Made by a program: the position numbers and the translations under genes. This document shows positions 1-8,700 of a stretch of 64,000 nt of DNA, piece by piece. Location of the stretch: contig CALCKF010000101.1 in assembly GCA_937966095.1 (NCBI GenBank), positions 1 through 64,000 of the forward strand. Direction: 5' to 3'. This stretch comes from an uncultured Eubacterium sp. (GTDB taxonomy: Bacteria > Bacillota > Clostridia > Peptostreptococcales > Anaerovoracaceae). Below the pieces are notes generated by a model. The model was not told the DNA's origin, made no database searches, and saw only the letters and a program-made list of their open reading frames with translations. Positions within the stretch are counted from its first letter, which is position 1. Each line of letters begins with the position of its first letter.

Positions 1-174
1 ATATTTCTTTTCGCCATTCTTTTTTCTAATCAAATAGCCCTGTAGTTTTCTTATTGGTCCTATATCAGATTTCCATATGTTCCTGATTATTACATCTTCT
101 GTGAATCCCGCATTTTCTATCGACGGAATATTCACCTCAGATAATGGTTGCCAACGATTATTCATAGAACTCAC
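1..174 (-). CDS. Partial CDS (N-terminus only), possible LXG-effector partner or immunity protein
   Basis: The first 58 residues of a gene that leaves the left edge of the window. I choose the GTG start at 174 because a TAAGGAGG ribosome site lies six bases upstream; the in-frame ATG at 163-165 would be 15 bases away. The visible sequence begins MSSMNNRWQPLSEV and contains a basic stretch ending RKKNGEKKY; I do not recognise the family. It follows directly downstream of the LXG-like gene in the same orientation, the usual place for an immunity or specificity gene of a type VII effector, so that role is an inference from position only. Confidence 0.55.
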   Translation of the reverse strand, partial: MSSMNNRWQPLSEVNIPSIENAGFTEDVIIRNIWKSDIGPIRKLQGYLIRKKNGEKKY

Positions 175-263
175 TATTTACCTCCTTATATCATTCAGGG
201 CAGCAAAAAATAGTTATATCGTTATAAAATAGTTATCTATTAAAAAGTTTTATAAATTAGTAT

Positions 264-1994
264 CTACATCATATCAGTTAAAGGATTAAAATTGCTTCCG
301 TCATATTTGCTTTGATAGAACAAATCTAATGAGACATCATCACTAAGGGACGCTGTTTGCATCATTTTTAAACAATACTCGTAATATGATTTTTCATCTC
401 CTGACGAGGTCTGAATTAAGTTCGTAAAAAAATCAATTCTTGCTTCTTTTGCAGCACCAAAGGCTTCCTGTACAGACTTTACAAGCATATAATAATCAGA
501 ATCATCTTTATCTGCATTTTTTAAATCCGTAAGAGCATTTTCAAACGCATTTTCTGTTTCTTCTACCCAATCATACATTGCTATTGCTTTCATTTCCTCA
601 TAACCGTTTAAAACAACTTTACCAGCTAACACTGACACAATTTTACCAGCTATAATTGACTTTTGGCTTATAGCTTCTGTCACAATTTGAATTGCTTTTT
701 TTACTCCATGCTCTTTTGCATTTAATAAAAATGTCTCATATGTTTCTTCTACATATGCATCTACTTCTTTATCATACAATTTCTCAATTCTTTCCAATGC
801 TTTCTTTATATTAGGATTACTTAAATCACAGTTTTTTTTAAATCTTAATAATACATTTTTACTTTCAGACATATCGAAATACATTTGATACCATATATCA
901 ATATATTTATCCATACTTCCACCTAAGTTTTTAAATGTATCTATTATTTTATTAAAATTTTTAACAGTACTTTTGTCATCTATATATTTTTCATAGGCCT
1001 CACCGTATTTTTCATATTTTTCCAATAATTCGTCAAATTCTTTCTTTGCATCATCAAAAGACTTTTTGGAATCTATATATTCTTTAGAAAAACTATCAAA
1101 ATATTTTTTTGCATCATTAATCGTCGCTCTAAATACATCAAACTCGGTTAAAAACAACTTTCCTATTATACTACTTTCACAAATACTTTTAATAATTTCT
1201 GTGGATTTCCAAAAATAGTTTTCAATATTTTCTGCAAAATATCGAATGTCATCTAAACTTGTTGTATCGACATACGGATTATTAATGATTTCCGCCTGAT
1301 ATTTTTTTACATCCAACACCAACCTTTGCAATTCGGCAATATTTTTTTTATTTAAATTATTACTTTCAGGTGACATAATATAAGCTAATTTATTAATAAT
1401 GTTCTCATATTTTTTTATCTGCTTATATATATTTCTTAACCTTACATTATATGTTGAGTCCACAAGTCTTACATTGGCCTCTATTCTCGATAATTTCTGT
1501 ATAGTGATATCTTCCAATTCCTTTACTCTTTTTGCCAACTGCTTACTATCGTCCAAAAGTATATTACCTATAGGCCCATTGTATACGAGATGCAACAACC
1601 ATTCACCAAAATGTTCAAAACTAAACTCAAATCTTGCTGCCCCTTTTGCATTGTTAAATTCTTCTTCAGTCAAGATTTTACGGCCTTTATTAGCAAAAAG
1701 AATATCATCCGCATTATCTATATCTTCCAAAAAATCTTTTATAGTATTTGAATACAGTTCTCCAAAGTCATTCAATAGGCCTTCTATAGCCTTAACCTGT
1801 GAAACATATTCTACAAATAAATCTGCAGTATCTCCCGATTTAATACCATATTTCTGTATTAGATTAAGAATATTTAAATATTCTTTAAAATAGTTATTCT
1901 CAATAGCCGTGCAAGTATTTTTTACTGTGCTAGCCCTATTTTGATAATATGTTACTCCGACAATCAAATCACCTGAGCCATACTTTTTTCCCAT
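264..1994 (-). CDS. LXG-like type VII secretion substrate, 576 aa
   Basis: A long, almost entirely alpha-helical, charged protein without signal peptide. The N-terminal ~100 residues have the helical hairpin texture of LXG domains (a YVSQVKAIEGLLNDFGEL helix, then FLEDIDNADDILF), and a coiled-coil-rich middle part (about 280-360) follows. The C-terminal third (KKAIQIVTEAISQKSIIAGK onward) matches no toxin fold I know. The start is supported by GGAG 8-10 bases before the ATG. It is the last complete gene of the type VII locus and follows two small helical proteins, as LXG effectors follow their Lap chaperone/targeting partners. What is seen is helicity, context and size; the LXG assignment is by pattern and a toxin activity is unproven. 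Confidence 0.6.
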   Translation of the reverse strand: MGKKYGSGDLIVGVTYYQNRASTVKNTCTAIENNYFKEYLNILNLIQKYGIKSGDTADLFVEYVSQVKAIEGLLNDFGELYSNTIKDFLEDIDNADDILFANKGRKILTEEEFNNAKGAARFEFSFEHFGEWLLHLVYNGPIGNILLDDSKQLAKRVKELEDITIQKLSRIEANVRLVDSTYNVRLRNIYKQIKKYENIINKLAYIMSPESNNLNKKNIAELQRLVLDVKKYQAEIINNPYVDTTSLDDIRYFAENIENYFWKSTEIIKSICESSIIGKLFLTEFDVFRATINDAKKYFDSFSKEYIDSKKSFDDAKKEFDELLEKYEKYGEAYEKYIDDKSTVKNFNKIIDTFKNLGGSMDKYIDIWYQMYFDMSESKNVLLRFKKNCDLSNPNIKKALERIEKLYDKEVDAYVEETYETFLLNAKEHGVKKAIQIVTEAISQKSIIAGKIVSVLAGKVVLNGYEEMKAIAMYDWVEETENAFENALTDLKNADKDDSDYYMLVKSVQEAFGAAKEARIDFFTNLIQTSSGDEKSYYEYCLKMMQTASLSDDVSLDLFYQSKYDGSNFNPLTDMM

Positions 1995-2009
1995 ATGAAT
2001 CTACTCCAA

Positions 2010-2276
2010 TTAAACAGATGCGTTTATATCTCCCGCCTCAAATGCATCTGCAATATCATTTAATTTTTTTCTTGAATTGATAAATAAAGTTTTAAAAGCA
2101 ATATTTAGTTCATTATCGATATCATCAATAATTGAATCACTGTATTGTGCAGTCCTACCTCCATTTGATACAGTACTTGTTCCTGCAGCTTTAGGTATAT
2201 CCATTGTTTCAAGCGGCTTTATCTTTTGAGCATATAAACGTGTTTGAGCATAATTATTGCTGATTTCTTTTTTCAT
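2010..2276 (-). CDS. Small helical protein, candidate LXG-associated (Lap-like) partner, 88 aa
   Basis: A short cytoplasmic protein with a polar N-terminal half (GTSTVSNGG) and an amphipathic C-terminal helix around SIIDDIDNELNIAFKTLF. Size and position immediately upstream of the LXG-like gene fit the small helical partners (DUF3130/TIGR04197 type) that guide LXG proteins to the secretion motor, but the sequence match is weak. AGGAAT lies just before the ATG. It ends 15 bases before the next start, so the two are very likely co-translated. If not a partner it could be a small secreted helical-hairpin substrate. Confidence 0.5.
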   Translation of the reverse strand: MKKEISNNYAQTRLYAQKIKPLETMDIPKAAGTSTVSNGGRTAQYSDSIIDDIDNELNIAFKTLFINSRKKLNDIADAFEAGDINASV

Positions 2277-2283
2277 TATATTC

Positions 2284-2703
2284 CTATATTTCTTTACTAA
2301 TTATCTTCAACTTTTGAATATCGTTTTCATAATTATCAATATTTTCTTTGCATTCATAAATTTTCATTTCATATTCTTTAATTTGATTTAATATGTTTTT
2401 CTTTGCTACATCAACATTATCATTAATTCTGTCATTTCCATATATATGAAAAATGTCATCTATTTTTGTTTTATAATACTCTCTAAATGTCGATTCAGCA
2501 TCCAAAACATCCAGATGCTTAACCACCTGAACATTATATTGATTAATATATTCGGAAACTTTGTATTGATACTTTTTCAATGCGTCATATTGATTTTCCA
2601 ACTCTTGTATCTTTTTTCTATAGTCGTTTATACAATTATTAAGGTTTGTTATACATTCTGTTTTACTCTGTATATTACTATTAATAAATTTTAAATCTTC
2701 CAT
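2284..2703 (-). CDS. DUF5082 (YwqH)-like coiled-coil protein, 139 aa
   Basis: Two long amphipathic helices separated by a polar region: the first (residues ~5-60) is dense in heptads (NDYRKKIQELENQYDALKKY), the second (~95-135) ends the protein. This is the shape of YwqH/DUF5082 proteins, which accompany LXG toxins in Bacillus and related Firmicutes and are thought to act as targeting partners. It lacks the W-x-G turn seen in the other DUF5082-like protein of this locus (5271-5693). The ribosome site is poor, suggesting lower expression than the WXG100 gene upstream, from which it is separated by a hairpin at 2766-2802. Confidence 0.5.
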   Translation of the reverse strand: MEDLKFINSNIQSKTECITNLNNCINDYRKKIQELENQYDALKKYQYKVSEYINQYNVQVVKHLDVLDAESTFREYYKTKIDDIFHIYGNDRINDNVDVAKKNILNQIKEYEMKIYECKENIDNYENDIQKLKIISKEI

Positions 2704-2765
2704 TTTACTTGTATATAGTCAAAACTACATATATCCAATAAAACAATTTTCTTTACCATTTAAAT

Positions 2766-2802
2766 TCACAGCATATCCCTTAAAAATCCAGATATGCTGT
2801 GA
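2766..2802 (-). terminator. Perfect 12-bp hairpin between the WXG100 gene and the effector genes
   Basis: TCACAGCATATC and GATATGCTGTGA form a perfect 12-bp stem with a 13-base loop directly after the WXG100 stop. The minus-strand RNA has only a mixed A/T stretch after the stem, so it may be a partial terminator or an mRNA-stabilising processing hairpin. Either would leave the WXG100 mRNA more abundant than the downstream effector message. Confidence 0.5.
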
Positions 2803-2816
2803 TTTCAAGTTAAGCA

Positions 2817-3110
2817 TTATGCTCTAAACTGGCTTGCAATGCTGGAGTCAGTTTCTTCGACAATTCTAGCAGTCGAGTCAAGTGCTGTAGCAATTTCTCT
2901 AATCAGTTCTTCAGCCTTCATAAATCCCGGTTTCAGTTCCTGATATCTTGCTGCATACGATTCACTTGAGGCGCCCTCCCATTCCTCCTGAAGCTGTGCC
3001 AAGAGCGAATCCATCTTGTTGATTACGCCATTCACAGTATCTGCTTCTACACGATACTGATTTGCCCTTTCTCTCATCTGATCTGGCGTGATTCTGATTT
3101 GATTTGACAT
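2817..3110 (-). CDS. WXG100-family type VII secreted protein (EsxA-like), 97 aa
   Basis: A canonical small WXG100 protein: two helices joined by a W-E-G turn (QEEWEGASSESYAARY, near residue 45), no signal peptide, and a hydrophilic C-terminus. Such proteins are exported as dimers by EssC-type motors and are often needed for export of the larger LXG substrates. A strong AAGGAGG site precedes the ATG. It lies within the type VII locus about 2.6 kb downstream of essC, and a 12-bp hairpin follows the stop. It is the clearest secreted structural substrate of the system. Confidence 0.9.
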   Translation of the reverse strand: MSNQIRITPDQMRERANQYRVEADTVNGVINKMDSLLAQLQEEWEGASSESYAARYQELKPGFMKAEELIREIATALDSTARIVEETDSSIASQFRA

Positions 3111-3154
3111 TTCATTTCCTCCTTAAGTAATTAAAAATGTTTCAACAATAATTT

Positions 3155-3478
3155 CTAGCTTTCATTCTCTCTCCAATCATATACATTCCCTTTAACAACG
3201 TTTTTGTTATCGAAAAGATATTGATTAATATTGTCCACAACATTTTCATCTTCAATATCACTGTACCCTTTAAAAATCAGTTTAGAAATATTTTCATGAT
3301 TAAAATAGGCCACCTCATCTCCCATCAGCCCCTCAGGATAAGCCACACCTGCATAGTCGAAGAAATAAATTCTATCATCTTTCTTTATATTTAATCCTCT
3401 CCCAACTATCATCAATTTCTGTGTGCCACCCTTCAATAACAATATGCTCCCTAATGGCAGGTACTCTGTTCTTTTCAT
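3155..3478 (-). CDS. DUF4176 protein, type VII locus accessory, 107 aa
   Basis: A small soluble protein beginning with the typical DUF4176 signature (LPLGSILLLKGG, then KLMIVGRG and FFDYAGVAYPEG). DUF4176 genes recur in Firmicutes type VII/LXG loci; their biochemical role is not established. It has a near-ideal AAGGAGG site. It sits between the LXG effector and the WXG100 gene on the same strand, with gaps of under 80 bases, so it probably belongs to the same transcript. Confidence 0.75.
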   Translation of the reverse strand: MKRTEYLPLGSILLLKGGTQKLMIVGRGLNIKKDDRIYFFDYAGVAYPEGLMGDEVAYFNHENISKLIFKGYSDIEDENVVDNINQYLFDNKNVVKGNVYDWRENES

Positions 3479-3556
3479 ACTATCCTCCTTATTTTCAACC
3501 GCTTTATTTCATTCATACTTTATTTTTTTATAATTATTGTTATTTATATTTAACTT

Positions 3557-4960
3557 CTATAATTTCCAATATCCACCTTGTGTTTTTTCCATCTTTGCAT
3601 CATCTGGCACAGGCTTGTTTTGTATATTTTTCTCGTAATCAGAAGCAGAAAATATTTTCGAACATTTTTCTGACACTTCATCTATCACCTCATTTCCAAG
3701 TGTTTTAACAATTTCTTCTCCAATGTTTCCAACAAAGCTACCCGTTGTTCCATCATACATGATTTCAATTGGATTAAAAACGCTTGCTACTGTTTTTGTG
3801 ATGCTGCCAGTTTCTGAATACGTTGTAATAGCACGAGAAGATGCACCCGAAATAATCGAAGATGTAGAGCGGATAACTGCACCTGTTGCTCCTTTAGGAG
3901 CCATTGCAGTAACACCAGAAAATGAGCCCCCTATATATCCTGTAAAACCTCCTACAATTGCACCAGTTGTTGCTTCAATAACACACTCACCCCAGTCAAC
4001 TTTATCACTATTTTCTAACAAATTTCCATGTTCAACATATTCATCTGCTAATGCGCTTGTTCCCTTTGTAATACCTCCTATTAATGCTCCGCATCCAATT
4101 GCAACAGCAGGCCCTGCTGCACCAAATGTAACAACCGTAAGCGCAATTGCACCAATCAGCGCTACCGAACCGGTTATTATGTTAGCCAATCGTTCACGCT
4201 TTTTACGTTCGCTTTCTAAAACTTCGAGACGTTCACTTCTATTCGCCATAGCAGATTCAAAAGACTCTATATTATCTTCTATTTCAGAATTTACTTTTAT
4301 GTTTGTAGCCAATAACGCTTTATATTCTTTGGTCAAATAGAAAGATTCACCTAAAAAACCATCTCTGTAATTTCTGGAATAACAACACTGCGTTGCAATA
4401 AATTCATTTAATGCATCAATTAATTCTTTTGTATAAACAAAATCATTTGAATAATGTTGATTTTCTAGTGAAACTATTTTTTTATCAAGTTTATCAATGA
4501 ATGTAATCGATTCATTATGTACATCATTAACATCTAGACTTCCTTTATATTCTAAATATATAATATCTCGACTTTCTCTAATAATGCTTCGTATAATTTG
4601 ATCTATATCAATTACCTTAGATTGTTGTTTTTTTAGATCTTTTCTGCTGTCATCCAATTCTTCAAAATATATTTTTGCATGCGTGTTCGTATCTATATAG
4701 TTAAAATACTTCTGTGAATAACGATTGCAATTCATGGAATGTAAAAATATCAAATTAGAGAGTGAAGAAATAATTTTCATATGAACATTTTCTAAATAAT
4801 ATTTAATAGCTTCTGCACTTTCTCCTGACATGTTAGATGTTTCAGCCAGGTTTTCTAAGTCTAACATTAATACCTCTAACTTATCACTCCATTTTTTTGA
4901 CTGATTTAAAATATTTTCATTTAATTCATGTAAATTATCATAATCTACTTTATAGTTCAT
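3557..4960 (-). CDS. LXG-domain type VII effector without a recognisable C-terminal toxin, 467 aa
   Basis: The N-terminal ~200 residues are an LXG-type helical domain (MNYKVDYDNLHELNENIL, then NMSGESAEAIKYYLENVH). A charged coiled coil leads into two Gly/Ala-rich hydrophobic stretches (about 260-310 and 335-400), the linker that usually precedes a polymorphic toxin domain. Here the protein ends shortly afterwards at KTQGGYWKL, with no nuclease, NADase or deaminase motif I can see. The ATG at 4960 is preferred over the in-frame ATG at 4978 because the GGAAGG ribosome site overlaps the latter. It may be a membrane-acting effector or one that has lost its toxin tip. The upstream small helical genes are its probable partners. 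Confidence 0.75.
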   Translation of the reverse strand: MNYKVDYDNLHELNENILNQSKKWSDKLEVLMLDLENLAETSNMSGESAEAIKYYLENVHMKIISSLSNLIFLHSMNCNRYSQKYFNYIDTNTHAKIYFEELDDSRKDLKKQQSKVIDIDQIIRSIIRESRDIIYLEYKGSLDVNDVHNESITFIDKLDKKIVSLENQHYSNDFVYTKELIDALNEFIATQCCYSRNYRDGFLGESFYLTKEYKALLATNIKVNSEIEDNIESFESAMANRSERLEVLESERKKRERLANIITGSVALIGAIALTVVTFGAAGPAVAIGCGALIGGITKGTSALADEYVEHGNLLENSDKVDWGECVIEATTGAIVGGFTGYIGGSFSGVTAMAPKGATGAVIRSTSSIISGASSRAITTYSETGSITKTVASVFNPIEIMYDGTTGSFVGNIGEEIVKTLGNEVIDEVSEKCSKIFSASDYEKNIQNKPVPDDAKMEKTQGGYWKL

Positions 4961-4987
4961 AATATGTATTCCTTCCATCTACAAAGA

Positions 4988-5251
4988 CTACACATAAGTG
5001 AGATTCTCATCTAAAGTCGATATTTCTTCTATCATTTTATTAATATCTCCCATGTCTTTTTCTATAAGTGCCATATATAAATCTATCAACTTTTTAATAG
5101 ACTCATGTTGTTCAATATATTCTATAGATGTTTTTAATGTTTTGGTTCCTTCTTCTGCAATAGCATTATATGATTCATTTAATATCTGTTCATGTCTTTT
5201 CACTTGATTAACATCGGCTATCAATCCTTTATTGACCTTAAACTCTATCAT
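4988..5251 (-). CDS. DUF5344 (YwqI)-like LXG partner protein, 87 aa
   Basis: A small all-helical protein (MIEFKVNKGLIADVNQVKR) matching the YwqI/DUF5344 pattern: beta-like start, then two helices. In Bacillus the order ywqH-ywqI-ywqJ places DUF5082, DUF5344 and LXG toxin next to one another, exactly the order seen here on the minus strand (5271-5693, this gene, 3557-4960). The ATG at 5251 follows AAGG closely; an upstream TTG (5269) is the alternative. It is inferred to help dock the LXG effector on the motor. Confidence 0.7.
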   Translation of the reverse strand: MIEFKVNKGLIADVNQVKRHEQILNESYNAIAEEGTKTLKTSIEYIEQHESIKKLIDLYMALIEKDMGDINKMIEEISTLDENLTYV

Positions 5252-5270
5252 AATCCTTGCATCTCCCAAC

Positions 5271-5693
5271 TCAATTAAAGAAATTTTCTATTTCATTACT
5301 TAAACTATTTACCCACGATGATAACTTCCCTATTATTCCAAGCTTTGATAGTATTTCATTTTCCAATCTGGTCATCTCATCGTTTATGGAGTCTAAAATT
5401 CCATCTAAGCAATTATTGTAATATTTGTAATCTTCTTCTAAAACATCGTCCATTATATTATTGAATTTATCAAAGCTTGCTCCTTTCCAACAATCTTTCT
5501 TTTTACTATTATTTTTATCATCTTTTATAATTAAATAAAATTCTTCCTTTTGGTTTTCAACTTCTTTTTTATACCGTTTTAGACGATTTAAAGAATACTT
5601 ATATTCATCAATTTTTTCATAACACGCATTAATTTTTTCTTTTGCATTTCCTATTTGATATAGTAAATCCCTATATATATCTTCGTTTACCAT
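5271..5693 (-). CDS. DUF5082 (YwqH)-like protein with a W-x-G turn, 140 aa
   Basis: A helical-hairpin protein with a Cys-Trp-Lys-Gly turn (KKDCWKGASFDKF) between two helices, followed by a long second helix and a third amphipathic segment. This is the YwqH/DUF5082 layout, with the turn replacing the WXG motif. GGGTGGTG sits just upstream of the ATG at 5693; a GTG at 5702 is also in frame. It is the first gene after essC and probably the first of three partners and effector in module 1. Confidence 0.7.
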   Translation of the reverse strand: MVNEDIYRDLLYQIGNAKEKINACYEKIDEYKYSLNRLKRYKKEVENQKEEFYLIIKDDKNNSKKKDCWKGASFDKFNNIMDDVLEEDYKYYNNCLDGILDSINDEMTRLENEILSKLGIIGKLSSWVNSLSNEIENFFN

Positions 5694-5708
5694 ATTCACC
5701 ACCCTATA

Positions 5709-8700
5709 TCACGTTGCAACATTCAACACACTCTTCACTTTCACGCACTCATTTTCTTTGATATAATATCCATCACCCATTTCAATCGGTTTCTTGAATT
5801 TTCTCATCACACTAAGCGGCAGGTCGAATATCTTCATATTAGCCACGTCATCAAAATACATAAAGTGCTGCGAATCCTTAACCATCTTAACTGCTTCCGG
5901 TGCTCCATAAGGGACATTAACGTTTTCAAAGCTCGACGCTATGATGCAGACATTAAGATTTTTATATCTGGAAAGTATATTTTTATATGCTGTCATTGCC
6001 GCAGAATCATTGCTGATCGCAGTCAACGCATCCATATCATCCAGTATGAGAACAATTAGCGGACTTAATGATATAACGTTGTCATCTCCTTCTATGAGAG
6101 CATTGTATCGTTTCTGCAATTCCTTTTCTATGTGATGAACCATATCAACCGCAACATTATGAGCCATCGTATAGGCTACAACATTTGCATTATCTTTTAT
6201 GGATGTCAGTTTCTTATGTATGCTGTCAACGATATATACCTGTGTTTTTCCAGGATACATATCATCAAGCATTCGTACTGCATATTTCACGAAATTGTGT
6301 TTGCCCGATTTTTCACGTCCGCTGATACCTAATATGCCTATAGATGCAAAATCCAATGTTAATGGAGATACTGTATCATAATTTAAGCCTGTTACTAATT
6401 GATATTTTTTCTTCATGTACTCTCTGTAATTATCTATTACATATTCGTATCCCAAATAAGACGGTATCACAGGGATGATCCTTGCTTTTCTTCCTTCACT
6501 CCTCCTGTTTGCATTTTCTATAAATGCCTTTATATTCTCCACACGCTCTATCTCCTTCTCGCCGGCAAATGCGATATATGACTGGCATTCAAGATGCTCC
6601 TTATCGATTTCTATCAGGCTTCTGCCTTTTATATCCTTTATTCTTTCTCTGCAATGGTCGAACAAAGAGCTGTATTCTCCCGCATCGTTGCAAAACATGG
6701 CAATTCTGCTGGCGAAATTAGACAAATATTTGTATCCTATACCTGCTGTCTGTGCATTAGCAATGATTACGCTTATTCCTACGGACAAACCTTCCCTACA
6801 AAGATTAAGCAACTCGTTATCTTCCTGGAAATACAGCTCCTTTAAAGCAGTAAGATTGTCTATCATCAAAATGATCTGTGGCATGTCCGTTAAACCTGCT
6901 TCCCTGTATGCAGTAAACGAACTTACACCTATAGACAGCATCTTTTCCTTTCTGATGTCAATTTCTCTGTAAATCATCTTCATCAGATTCTTCAGCTTCT
7001 CATCCTCAGAAGCAGTGACCACTCCACCTACATGGTTCAATGACTCAAAATTTTTCAGGATCATGGAGGCAAAATCTATGATATATATGTTTACTTCATC
7101 CGGTGTGTATTTTTCGGCGACAGATCGGATTATACATTGCAGCAGATTAGTCTTTCCCGTCTGCGCAGAACCGATAATCATCATATTTTGACTGCCGACA
7201 TCTACTGAATAAATCCCCTGATATTGTCTGTCCGGATCATCATAAACGCCTATATCAGCTATAATGCTGTAGTTATTTACATTATCTGAACCTGACAATA
7301 CAGGTGGAAATTCTATATACTCAGCCAATGGCGGCAGACAGATATCCGGAAGCTTTATCAGCTTACAATTCCGGCAATACCCGTTTACATATTTAACGAT
7401 TGCATCCAACTGAGTCAGATTACCCTCGCTTTGACTCTTTTTCTTCTGCACATATACAGGTATGCGTTTCCCTGTATCTGTCAAATCTACAATTGAAAAT
7501 TCCTTTACATTGCTGTCATCGGATTTTTCCGGCGCTCCACTGTATGCCGACTGGAACAGCTCGAATATTTCATTATTTCCTACCTGCAAATATGCACGGC
7601 CCGGCTCTTTTATCTCCGCAGCCAATGGAGACTTCAGCACCTCGTTGCTGTCTTCCTGTGACTGTACTTTCAGACAAAGCTTGAAGCGTGAATTACTCCA
7701 TATCTGCTCATTGACCTGCCCGGAAGGCTTCTGTGTAGCCAGAATCAGATGTACGCCAAGACTTCGTCCTATACGGGCTGCTGATATCAGCTCCTTCATG
7801 AATTCCGGCTGTTCTGCCTTAAGCTCGGCAAACTCATCAACTATAATTATCAAATGCGGTAAAGGGTAACTGACTTCACCCGTCTTGTATTTTTTTATAT
7901 ATTTATCGATGTGATTGACGTCGGCTTCCACAAAAAGGCGCTGCCTCTTCTGCAATTCGGCTTTTATCGACTTCAATGATCGTTCAATTTCTTTTCCATC
8001 TATATTTGTGATCGATCCCAGAAGATGAGGCAAGTTTTTAAACTGATTCACCATACCACCGCCTTTGAAATCTATGATAACAAAAGCCACCTCATATGGA
8101 TGGAACAGCGTAGCCATAGAAAGAATGTATGTCTGCAATATTTCCGATTTTCCTGAGCCTGTGGTTCCTGCAACTAACCCGTGAGGCCCATGAAACTTAT
8201 CGTGAAGATCCAGAGTCACAATGCCGCTTTTGGAGATTCCTATTGGTGCTGACATCGATTTAAACACCTGAGAGGTCCGCCATCTTTCTCCTAAGTCCAG
8301 ATCATCCACTGCAATTATATTCAAAAGCTCAAACAGCGATATATTTTTAGTCAGGCTCCCCTCCAGCGAGATTTCCTCCGTATAAACAGGAGCCAGCATT
8401 TGGACTATATCCTGGACCTGCTTATATCCTATTGCCGTATACGTAAAATCTATCGATGCATTTTTATCTTCGGCACTTATGAGAGTAGCGGTATCCTCAC
8501 TTTTTATAGCTATTATTGATCCACAGCCCAGAGGAACTTCCGCCTTATCATTCCCGAAGAAAATAAATGTCACTCCCAACTCATTGGCGGTGTCCACAAA
8601 TTTTGAAATAGGGTGGTTTTGAAAGCCATATTCGTCATACATAAATACAATTATATTGTTTTCATACGACTTGTTCTGTTCTCTTCGGGTCAATTCTTTA

